44,962 nucleotides of DNA. Origin: Fidelibacterota bacterium (GTDB lineage: Bacteria; Fidelibacterota; UBA8477; JABMPR01). Positions 1 to 7,490 of the stretch are shown piece by piece. The translations under genes and the position numbers were made by a program. Within the stretch, counting starts at the first letter, position 1; every line of letters begins with the position of its first letter. The notes under the pieces were generated by a model. The model made no database searches and was not told where the DNA came from. It saw only the letters and a list, made by a program, of their open reading frames with translations. The DNA is taken from assembly GCA_018650795.1 (NCBI GenBank), contig JABIFG010000126.1, positions 1-44,962 of the forward strand. Reading direction: 5' to 3'.

Positions 1-10
1 AAACAAAAAA

Positions 11-29
11 CGCTTCTGGAGAGGAAGCG
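11..29 (-). terminator. Rho-independent terminator (minus strand)
   Basis: A 6-bp perfect stem (CGCTTC/GAAGCG) with a 7-nt loop is followed on the minus strand by a T-rich run (TTTTTTGTTT, the complement of positions 1-10). It could end the DUF885/DPP-IV transcript about 420 bases upstream of it, or a gene not visible in the window. Confidence 0.55.
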
Positions 30-446
30 AATCAACTTGAAACTGCGACACCAAGAGGTGTTCGCGTAACATCTTGGATGGCCCAAATGTATCTCTTAAG
101 TTCTGAGCATATCTGTCCGAATTACTTTGACAACGTACAGTCTATTTATTCAAGGAGTGATATTGTAATATAATAATGTAGGAAATGATATTGAGAATCC
201 GCTGTATGTAGTATAAAGACAATTGCAACTGGTAAGGACTAGGGATTGTTAATTTATGGCTAGTGAATAATAATGGATTGGAGCAGAATTAACCTTAACC
301 TGCATGTTTTGTTGCCTTAGCCCTCGAAGTACACCATTTCCAGTCCGTAACAATTACGTGTGCTAACTCAAAGTTTTCTAACCAATTGATATATCCGAAT
401 TAACTAATTATGTGTCCTTGAACTGTCCCGAAATGATATAAGCTCT
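30..446. other. Non-coding stretch, no gene seen
   Basis: About 400 bases of AT-rich sequence between the window-edge terminator and the end of the DPP-IV gene. I see no convincing reading frame, RNA gene or repeat here. It may be a long 3' untranslated region of the DPP-IV operon. Confidence 0.4.
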
Positions 447-2621
447 TTACAAATTTGTAGTGATGTAATCTGTCATTTTTGTAAATAAGTGAAGGCGCGT
501 ATTCCCGCCTTTGATGCTGTGATTTCTGTTGGGGTAGAAAAAGGAGTCGACCGGTTTGTTTAACTCAACACATCTATCAATAAAAAAGAGCGTATTTTGG
601 TAATGTACATTATCATCCTGGGTACCGTGAATAATGAGCAACTTCCCCTTTAAAAGATCGGCGTAATTGTTAAGATTTGCCTTTTCATATCCAACTTTGT
701 TTTTATTGAGCATTCCCATGTGCCTTTCAGCCCAAATGGTGTCATATGTTCTAAAATCTGTAACCGGTGCAACTGAAATACCCACTTTAAAATAATCTGC
801 GGCCCGGGTCATAAGAGCAATAGTGAGATAACCGCCACCGCTCCACCCCCAGAATCCCAATCGATCCTGATCAACAAATGGCAAAGAACTCAAATATTTG
901 GCGCCTTCAATTTGATCGTAAACTGACCATTTACTCAAATCGCCATAGGAAAGGTTTTTGAAGGCTTTTCCCCTACCCCCTGTTCCACGGTTATCCAGAC
1001 AAAATATAAGGTAGCCCTGCTCACTCATATACTGATGCCATTTGCTCCTATAATCTCCCCACCGGTTCACAACTTTTTGGGAGCCAGGTCCACCATAGCC
1101 ATATACAAGAACAGGATACTTCTTATTAGAATCAAAATTGTGGGGTTTAATCAAATATGCATTCAATTCTATACCATCGTCAGTCATGACTTTTTTGAAT
1201 TGAGGATAAACAATATTTCTTCCTGTGAGAGCCTCGATTCTACCTTCATCCAACACACGAATGAGACTTCCTTCAGTATTGTTCAATACAGTAATAGAGG
1301 GCGTGGTAACATTAGAATAAGTATCAATGAAATACTTGTAATCAGGGGAGAATAGTGGTGTATGCCAGCCTGCTTGTGGTGAAATCCTGGTTAAGTCATT
1401 TCCATCCAGACCTACACGATAAATATTCTGCTCAAGTGGTGAGTCTTTCTTCCCGTAAAAATAAAGCCAACTCTCTGTTTCATCGACACCGACAATCTCA
1501 GTTACCTCCCAGTCCCCCTTGGTCACTTGCTGGAGCAATTTTCCGCTGTAATCATAAATATAAGCATGGCGGTAACCGCTGCTCTCAGATGAGAATACAA
1601 TCTCATCTTTGTGCCTCAAGAACGATATGTCATGCTGTACATCGACATAGCAGGGGTCATCGTCTGAAATAATGGTTTTCGTCCTACCGGTTCTTGTGTT
1701 GGCCATGAGCATATCTAGATGATTTTGTTCCCTATTCAACCGCACCATTGCCATTGATGAGGAGGAGTTCGTCCAGAAAATTCTGGGAATATAAATGTCA
1801 CCATTTTTGCCCAGATCCATCCATTTTGTTTTCTGCTTTTTCAGATCTACAACACCAATTTTAATTGTGGCATTTTGGCCACCAACCTTGGGGTATTTTA
1901 GCTTGGAGATCTTATTGTACAGAAACGTTTCGTCGACTAAGTTGAATTCCTTCACGGCGGTCTGATCAAATTTCCAAAAAGCTATTTTTTTGCTGTCAGG
2001 TGACCACCTCCAGGCGTCTGCCAAGCCAAATTCCTCTTCATATACCCAGTCAAATTCTCCGTTTAGAATGTTCTCTGTCCCATCATCCGTGAGGGCTGTT
2101 TCGACACCAGATGAAATATTCATTACATAGATATTGTGATTGCGAACATATCCCACCATGGTACCATCCGGTGACAATTTAACATTGCGTAAGTGGGCAC
2201 TATCATGCGCAAGAGCTTTGATTTTCTTGGTTCGTACATTCATCAAATAATAGGGTGCCTGAGATGAGTGTCTCCAGATAGAAGCACTGGGACCTGCGAT
2301 CAAGAGATATTGGCCATCATGAGTCCAATGGTAACTACTCATTTTGATAAGGACATTTTTGTATTTCAGATCACTCCCCTTAACAAATACGGAGGTCTTT
2401 CCCGCTTGAATATCATGTCTATAGATATCAAAATATTCTGTCTCATTGCTTTTTTTTGTATAGGTAAAAGCATCACTATCCGGCATCCATTCAATATTTT
2501 GAATGGGATGTTCATCAAAAGCTGTTGTTGAATACAACTCTTCAAGATTAAAGGGCTGTTTTTGCTGAGCAGTTAAAACCGACAATGAAATCAGTGCCAG
2601 ATACAATGTTTTTGGTCTCAT
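447..2621 (-). CDS. dpp4: Secreted dipeptidyl peptidase IV (S9B family)
   Basis: A serine exopeptidase that removes Xaa-Pro or Xaa-Ala dipeptides from peptide N-termini, probably in the periplasm or at the cell surface. Residues 1-19 form a signal peptide ending near AQQ. Residues 40-470 are the DPPIV N-terminal beta-propeller, including DWVYEEEFG at 191-199, whose glutamates bind the substrate amino terminus in the family. Residues 480-724 are the alpha/beta hydrolase domain with the catalytic triad Ser594 (GWSGGGY), Asp669 (HGTQDD) and His701 (NRNHS). The length of 724 aa is normal for bacterial DPP-IV. The ATG is preceded by an AGGA-containing site. The gene lies 41 bases downstream of the DUF885 peptidase gene and is probably co-transcribed with it. 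Family assignment is very secure; substrate preference is inferred from the family. Confidence 0.95.
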   Translation of the reverse strand: MRPKTLYLALISLSVLTAQQKQPFNLEELYSTTAFDEHPIQNIEWMPDSDAFTYTKKSNETEYFDIYRHDIQAGKTSVFVKGSDLKYKNVLIKMSSYHWTHDGQYLLIAGPSASIWRHSSQAPYYLMNVRTKKIKALAHDSAHLRNVKLSPDGTMVGYVRNHNIYVMNISSGVETALTDDGTENILNGEFDWVYEEEFGLADAWRWSPDSKKIAFWKFDQTAVKEFNLVDETFLYNKISKLKYPKVGGQNATIKIGVVDLKKQKTKWMDLGKNGDIYIPRIFWTNSSSSMAMVRLNREQNHLDMLMANTRTGRTKTIISDDDPCYVDVQHDISFLRHKDEIVFSSESSGYRHAYIYDYSGKLLQQVTKGDWEVTEIVGVDETESWLYFYGKKDSPLEQNIYRVGLDGNDLTRISPQAGWHTPLFSPDYKYFIDTYSNVTTPSITVLNNTEGSLIRVLDEGRIEALTGRNIVYPQFKKVMTDDGIELNAYLIKPHNFDSNKKYPVLVYGYGGPGSQKVVNRWGDYRSKWHQYMSEQGYLIFCLDNRGTGGRGKAFKNLSYGDLSKWSVYDQIEGAKYLSSLPFVDQDRLGFWGWSGGGYLTIALMTRAADYFKVGISVAPVTDFRTYDTIWAERHMGMLNKNKVGYEKANLNNYADLLKGKLLIIHGTQDDNVHYQNTLFFIDRCVELNKPVDSFFYPNRNHSIKGGNTRLHLFTKMTDYITTNL

Positions 2622-2662
2622 AAGATCCTAATTTTCCTCTATTGTGGAGTTGGAATTAAGCA

Positions 2663-4333
2663 TTACCACAAATATTTAATCTCATCATTTTTACCTAAAT
2701 ATTCCCACCTTTGCAATGCTATGGGCACATTTCCATTCTTCATCATATAGTCATGGTAATCTTTTAGATCAAATTCATCCTCCCATAAAACTCTGGCATC
2801 GCTGATCAGTTTTAATATCTGAATTTTACCAATTTGATATGTAATGGCCTGCCCTGGAGTTGCAGCAAAATATGCTGCTTCACTTGACGCGGACTCCAAA
2901 TCCATTGGAACCGTTGATGCCAGATATTCACTTGCATCGCTTATGGAATATTCGCCTATGGCCAAGTTGATATCCACATCTACCCTCAAAGCACGTAGGC
3001 GCATAAAGCGATAAATAATTTCTCTAGTGTGGGGTTTGTTTTCAAATAGGCCAAGCTGTAGTAACAGTTCTTCCACATAAAATCCAATTCCTTCATTGGC
3101 ATTGGAATCGATATAATAGCGACGAATGGGTCGCTCATGCTTCCAGGATTGAATCAATTGAAAGTAATGACCAGGGGTACCCTCGTGGATAATGAGTGGG
3201 CGTGGGTCATGGGCTGCTGTTCCGTAAAAAAATCCTAATTTTTCAGATGGATCTGGAATATAGCGTACTGAATTTTCAGTTAAGCGGGTAGGTGAGGTAA
3301 AATCATCCAATTCACCAAATGAGGCCAGGGCTTGTAAATAGTCCGGCATTGCTTCAAGGGTATAATGTTTCGCCCAGGTAGGAACCGTTAAGATATTTTT
3401 CTCTTCCAGAAAATCTCTGATTGCCTGTTCGTCGATACGGGCCTGATTAATTTCTGCTTCAACTGTGCTGAATTTTTCAGGTGAGGGGATGTGTTTATTC
3501 CGTGCTATTTCCAGCGTTTCGAATGTTACCGATCTATCCCACTCCTGGTTGCCCATCCGAAATAATTCTTCTGGTGAATAGGGTACCAGTGCAATTTTCT
3601 TCAGAAAATATTTATAAGCAGATTCCCCTACAGAGAAGTCTTCATTCATGGAAGGCAACTTATCTTCCAGCCACAAGGAATACGCTTCTAATGCCGCAGA
3701 TGCTTTATTGGCGGACCTCTCAAGCTTAAAGTTAAAATGACGTGGGTATGTTGATTCAAGCTCCTTCACCATGAGATCCATTTTTTTTCGAATATTTCTC
3801 AGCTGATCTATGGCAATCATGGCGAACGGTTTAACTGGATCGTCCAAATTCTTTTGGGCATTTTTGAGTGTTTTAGGAATTGAGTTCAATCGAAGAATTA
3901 ATTCTTTGGCTCTTTGGGATGTAAATGGTGAGGATATGGCCAGAAGATCAAAAACAAAGCCAACTGTTTGGTTGATGTAAAATTCAGGATGTCTACCAGG
4001 CAGATCTAAGACATTCAATTCCCAGTTTACCCGCTCAATGGCAGAACGTAAAAGTAGATAGTCGATGCTATCTGCTCGGGACCATCCTGATTGGGGAATC
4101 GATTCCAGTGTTTTAAGAAATTCCTTATATTTTGCATTTGAATTGGCGACTGCTATAGGAGATAGATCTGGGACCCAGTCAGGATCCCTTTCAATTCTAG
4201 GTATATCATCGCTGGTAATGGGTTGGGTCCCTCTACGCCATTCAATAAATTTGATTGAAAGGGCCTTCAGATCAGAATTTTGTTGGCCAAATAGCATGGA
4301 AACCGATACAAGGGATAGAATTAATATTTTCAT
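2663..4333 (-). CDS. Secreted DUF885-family zinc metallopeptidase
   Basis: A 556-aa protein of the DUF885 family, related to M2/M3-type zinc peptidases. The first 17 residues (MKILILSLVSVSMLFGQ) are a signal peptide, so it should act outside the cytoplasm. The family's metal site is seen as HEGTPGH at 383-389, with a third-ligand region NANEGIGFYVEE at 411-422. The rest is helical and charged, as expected for this fold. It is the first gene of a two-gene unit with DPP-IV, which suggests joint peptide degradation. The DUF885 assignment is secure. The actual substrate is unknown: characterised relatives are few, so the peptidase role is inferred from the motif and context. Confidence 0.88.
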   Translation of the reverse strand: MKILILSLVSVSMLFGQQNSDLKALSIKFIEWRRGTQPITSDDIPRIERDPDWVPDLSPIAVANSNAKYKEFLKTLESIPQSGWSRADSIDYLLLRSAIERVNWELNVLDLPGRHPEFYINQTVGFVFDLLAISSPFTSQRAKELILRLNSIPKTLKNAQKNLDDPVKPFAMIAIDQLRNIRKKMDLMVKELESTYPRHFNFKLERSANKASAALEAYSLWLEDKLPSMNEDFSVGESAYKYFLKKIALVPYSPEELFRMGNQEWDRSVTFETLEIARNKHIPSPEKFSTVEAEINQARIDEQAIRDFLEEKNILTVPTWAKHYTLEAMPDYLQALASFGELDDFTSPTRLTENSVRYIPDPSEKLGFFYGTAAHDPRPLIIHEGTPGHYFQLIQSWKHERPIRRYYIDSNANEGIGFYVEELLLQLGLFENKPHTREIIYRFMRLRALRVDVDINLAIGEYSISDASEYLASTVPMDLESASSEAAYFAATPGQAITYQIGKIQILKLISDARVLWEDEFDLKDYHDYMMKNGNVPIALQRWEYLGKNDEIKYLW

Positions 4334-4603
4334 GTAAAAACTTTCATGCTTAATGGTTTAATTCCGCAAATAAATGACCTTGAGTTTCGAATACGAAATT
4401 AACTCTATTCGCCATATAATCAAGGTCACAGTCTATGAGTGAACTGTCGTTAAATATTATTAAGCGACCAACAGCTCAAGAATTTGATGGATCTGGCCAG
4501 AGCGTGACTGACGTGCCCCGACCACTGGACCACTTCTGTATGCTATTCTCCTTTATGTCGAGTCACGAGACAACTATCTGATACCAATTGTACTTATAGG
4601 GGA
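4334..4603. other. Intergenic stretch upstream of the DUF885/DPP-IV unit
   Basis: No reading frame worth calling is visible. It should contain the promoter of the DUF885 gene, but I cannot identify convincing -35/-10 elements. Confidence 0.35.
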
Positions 4604-4631
4604 AACAAAAAAGGCCAACAAAGCTAGCCTC
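4604..4631 (-). terminator. Possible weak terminator (minus strand)
   Basis: On the minus strand AGGCTAG and TTGGCCT can form a 7-bp stem with two G-T wobbles around a 5-nt loop, followed by TTTTTTG. It lies just past the stronger tRNA terminator, so it may act as a backup. Confidence 0.4.
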
Positions 4632-4696
4632 TATGAATATTGAATAACGACCTCAGATTGAAGAAGTACTCCTTCGATATTAGATATTCTGAATTG

Positions 4697-4726
4697 ACAA
4701 AACCCGCTTCGAGAAGCGGGTTTTGT
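4697..4726 (-). terminator. Strong terminator downstream of the tRNA
   Basis: A near-perfect inverted repeat with GC core CCCGCTTC/GAAGCGGG. It extends to 14 pairs through flanking A and T runs, so it can terminate in both directions. On the minus strand it begins 6 bases after the tRNA discriminator base, so it most likely ends the tRNA transcript. Confidence 0.8.
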
Positions 4727-4731
4727 GTTTG

Positions 4732-4805
4732 TGGGCCCACAGGGACTTGAACCCCGAACCTACTGATTATGAGTCAGGCGCTCTAACCAATTGAGCTATG
4801 GGCCC
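4732..4805 (-). tRNA. tRNA with CAU anticodon (tRNA-Ile2 or elongator tRNA-Met)
   Basis: The 74-nt minus-strand sequence folds as a cloverleaf. The acceptor GGGCCCA pairs with TGGGCCC, the D arm is GCTC/GAGC, the anticodon loop is CTCATAA with anticodon CAU, the T loop is TTCAAGT and the discriminator is A. CCA is not encoded. The acceptor carries C4-G69 and C5-G68, reported determinants for lysidine modification by TilS in E. coli tRNA-Ile2, which favours Ile2 reading AUA. Elongator Met cannot be excluded. The initiator is excluded because 1-72 is a G-C pair. The top anticodon-stem pair (27-43) is a C-U mismatch. Confidence 0.9.
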
Positions 4806-4930
4806 TTTTACTAATTAAGAATTATAAAATACGAATTACGAATTTACAGCCCTCAAAAAGCCAAATAAAATAATCGGGGGCTTCACCACTTGCAAAGGGA
4901 TTGTATTTCCAAAACTGAGACTAGCCCCTA

Positions 4931-4969
4931 GAATACAAAAAGTCCCTTGTTCGGCTGAATAAGGGACTT
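4931..4969 (-). terminator. Rho-independent terminator, probably of the dnaG operon
   Basis: A 9-bp perfect stem AAGTCCCTT/AAGGGACTT at 4940-4948 and 4961-4969 with a 12-nt loop. On the minus strand it is followed by TTTTTGTATTC. It lies about 240 bases past the dnaG stop and upstream of the tRNA, so it most likely separates the two transcripts. Confidence 0.75.
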
Positions 4970-5207
4970 CTCGCTGTCATTTTTCCGATGATATTTTAGG
5001 CCAAAACTAAATGCGTGTCAAGCTTGAGGAGAATATTATTTTAATTATTTTATAGGGGATATATGTTTGAATATACTAATGTTAAGCCCATATAGTATTA
5101 TAAATCTGACAAGCCAGCACCAGCTAATTTTCGAGCAACCTTCGTTTGATCGCATGGGGCGTGCTGCAGCTCACCAAGCTGGCGCGTATTTTGAGGTGTA
5201 ATTGGTA
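4970..5207. other. Non-coding region downstream of dnaG
   Basis: No reading frame of note. rpoD, the usual neighbour of dnaG in many bacteria, is absent here. Confidence 0.35.
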
Positions 5208-7016
5208 TTACATGGGTGTTGGGTTAGGTTTGATATCCCGTTGCTCGAGTTGAAGTTCGACTTTTCTTCTGAAATACTCAGTGGAATCTTCACCCCTGGC
5301 ATCTGCATCGCGCATGAGTTGTTTTAACTCATCCATTTCGCGCTGAATGGCCCACCAGCGAACCGTCTTGATACACTGATGTGCATGGCTGATGCTTTCT
5401 AAATCTGGTCGCGCCTCATTGATCAAACGGGCAATAAATCGTCTGATCTCTGCAGACTCAATTTCATCCAATAGTCTGCTATGATTAATCGGTAACTCCT
5501 TGCGCAACCGACCGTGCAGCATCTGGAAGATTTCTACATAATGGAAAGCCTTGATATCATCATCACTGATGGTAGAAGTCAACCAGTTAAGCAAACTTTC
5601 ATCCTGGCTAAGATGCAAACGTAATAGCTCGAATTCTGCCTTTTCAGCACCTGATTCCGGGCGACGTAACACTCTTGCTTTAGCTTTTGGGGGAGCAGGA
5701 CGAGCATCAGGAGTATAATCGGATCGGTGAACCCGTTTTGTCTGCCGTTTGAGCAAGCCCATGACAGCTTCTTCGGGGACATGCATTTCATCAGCCAATT
5801 GACCAGCCAGCATACCGCGTAGGATTTCATTCTGCATGAGCGCCAATTCAGAGACCATCCCTTCCAGAAAGGCAGTCCGTTTCACAGGCGAATCCATCTG
5901 ATCCTGATTGGTCCTCAACACAAAGGTCATGAAATCCAGAGCTGAATCGATTAGTTTTTGAAAATCTTTGGAGTTTTTTTCATCAAAAAAGCTATCAGGG
6001 TCTTCTCCGTTGGGGATCTGGACAATGCGAACATCAAGACCTTTATCCAACAGGGTGAGACCGGCTTTTTGGGCGGCCTTCTGACCTGCTCCATCGCCAT
6101 CGTAACAGACTAATACTTTATCAGCAAAACGCTTTACCAGACTTGCCTGTCCAGGAGTAAAGGCAGTACCAGTACCAGCCACTACATTGTGAAAGCCTTC
6201 CTGATACAGACGAATCAGATCCATATATCCCTCAACCAGGATGGCAGTGCGTGAGCTTCTGATCTCATCTCGACACTGGTTTAATCCAAACAGAGTCCGA
6301 CCTTTATGATAAATAGGCGTTTCCGGGCTATTCATATATTTGGCGCCCTCTGCCTCTCCAAATATTCTGCCACCAAAAGCTTGAACCTTGCCATTGATAT
6401 CCATGATGGGGAACATGATCCGGTTGCGAAACCGATCATAGTAGCCACCACCATTTTTGGGCATGAGCAAACCACTCCGAGTGAGAATGTCCTGGGATAA
6501 GCCCAACTTCATGACTTCCAGAGTCACCGTATCCCAGCTATCAGGAGCAAAACCGACTCTAAATGTTTTCAGAGTTTCTTCTGAAAGCCCCCGCTTGAGC
6601 AGATAGTCATAGGCGGACTTGTTGCTGGAATCGCCAAGCTGTTTCTCAAATACCCTGCAGGCAATTTCATGCATATTGTAAATGGAAGCCCTGTCATCCT
6701 TCTTGCGAGGTTCATCCGGGCTGGTTTCAATGTGAATATTGGCTCGGTCAGCCAGTAGTTTTATTGAAGAAAGAAAGTCGAGGCGCTCATGTTCCATAAT
6801 GAAGTTGATGACATTTCCACCAGCACCACATCCGAAGCAATGATAGATTTGCTTATCTGGACTGACGCTGAATGAAGGGGTTTTCTCATTATGAAAGGGG
6901 CAACGGCCAAAAAAGTTGCGACCCGAGCGTTTCAACTGGACATAATCGGATATGACTTCGACCACATCGTTGGCTTCCCGGACCTGTTCAATAATATGTT
7001 CTGCGATGAGCGCCAT
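5208..7016 (-). CDS. dnaG: DNA primase DnaG
   Basis: Synthesises RNA primers for lagging-strand replication at the fork together with the DnaB helicase. The 602-aa protein has the full domain order. The CHC2-type zinc ribbon has ligands Cys39, His42, Cys60 and Cys63. The RNA polymerase core follows at about 120-250, then the Toprim domain with the catalytic glutamate in VEGYMD (261-266) and DGDGAG at 306-311. A less conserved helicase-interaction domain starts after about residue 440. Length is typical. It is the last gene of the yqeY-cvpA-mutS2-dnaG run, but a 474-base gap holding repeat elements separates it from mutS2, so it may have its own promoter. Confidence is very high. Confidence 0.97.
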   Translation of the reverse strand: MALIAEHIIEQVREANDVVEVISDYVQLKRSGRNFFGRCPFHNEKTPSFSVSPDKQIYHCFGCGAGGNVINFIMEHERLDFLSSIKLLADRANIHIETSPDEPRKKDDRASIYNMHEIACRVFEKQLGDSSNKSAYDYLLKRGLSEETLKTFRVGFAPDSWDTVTLEVMKLGLSQDILTRSGLLMPKNGGGYYDRFRNRIMFPIMDINGKVQAFGGRIFGEAEGAKYMNSPETPIYHKGRTLFGLNQCRDEIRSSRTAILVEGYMDLIRLYQEGFHNVVAGTGTAFTPGQASLVKRFADKVLVCYDGDGAGQKAAQKAGLTLLDKGLDVRIVQIPNGEDPDSFFDEKNSKDFQKLIDSALDFMTFVLRTNQDQMDSPVKRTAFLEGMVSELALMQNEILRGMLAGQLADEMHVPEEAVMGLLKRQTKRVHRSDYTPDARPAPPKAKARVLRRPESGAEKAEFELLRLHLSQDESLLNWLTSTISDDDIKAFHYVEIFQMLHGRLRKELPINHSRLLDEIESAEIRRFIARLINEARPDLESISHAHQCIKTVRWWAIQREMDELKQLMRDADARGEDSTEYFRRKVELQLEQRDIKPNPTPM

Positions 7017-7082
7017 GATTTCTGCGATGAAGATAAGACGGTAAAAATTGAATGCTAACTGAAGTTGGTTTTTGTTCTTTTT

Positions 7083-7156
7083 ACAACGAAATAATCGAAG
7101 AGAACGAACTGCTTAAACTATGGTTTTAATTTCGTGGGTTTCGTGAATTTAGTTGT
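7083..7156. repeat. Dispersed imperfect palindrome, copy A
   Basis: Two 26-nt arms (7083-7108 and 7131-7156) form an imperfect inverted repeat built from short ACGAA/TTCGT blocks. The left arm matches the left arm of copy B at 7409-7434 in about 20 of 26 positions. This resembles short dispersed palindromes common in FCB genomes. Confidence 0.6.
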
Positions 7157-7203
7157 GGAAATGCAAGCTCTGCTCATCAAAAAGTTGCGCTTTTTTACTA
7201 AGC

Positions 7204-7346
7204 TTGTGGGAATTGAATGCTTGCTGAAGTTAGCACCCCCTCTGTCTGAACTACGTTCTGACATCTCCCCCCTCGGGGAGAAAAAGCACTTCAGCTATGG
7301 TTTTCGTTTAAAGCTTGTAAAAAGTATTTCAGCTTCAATTTTTTGA
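7204..7346. repeat. Structured intergenic element with GC-rich hairpins
   Basis: It holds a TGTC-t-GAAC/GTTC-t-GACA palindrome (about 7242-7262) next to a TCTCCCC/GGGGAGA hairpin (7264-7281). A phrase close to AATTGAATGCT-CTGAAGTT occurs both here (from 7211) and upstream at about 7047. There is no T-run, so it is not a canonical terminator. A short frame crosses it (7134-7346, plus) but looks like repeat-derived noise. Probably a REP-like dispersed element. Confidence 0.45.
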
Positions 7347-7408
7347 AGGTTTAGTAAATTCCTGCTAAAGGATAATATCTCAATTGATTCTTAAGGTTCT
7401 ACTTTTTT

Positions 7409-7480
7409 ACAACGAAGTAGACGAAATGAACGAATAAAATGTTTAGTGCTTTATTTCGAAAGATTCGTGAGTTTCGTTGT
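7409..7480. repeat. Dispersed imperfect palindrome, copy B
   Basis: Arms at 7409-7434 and 7455-7480 form an imperfect inverted repeat (ACAACGAA...TTCGTTGT) of the same family as copy A. It ends 10 bases past the mutS2 stop, so it falls in the 3' region of the mutS2 message. Confidence 0.6.
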
Positions 7481-7490
7481 GAATTGAAAA

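Noticed and set aside
4431..4730. Possible CRISPR or riboswitch signals in the intergenic region before the tRNA
   Set aside because: No regularly spaced direct repeats and no recognisable riboswitch core; only terminator hairpins.
7134..7346. 70-aa plus-strand frame between mutS2 and dnaG
   Set aside because: It crosses palindromic repeat elements, has no ribosome site, and its composition follows the repeat rather than a protein.
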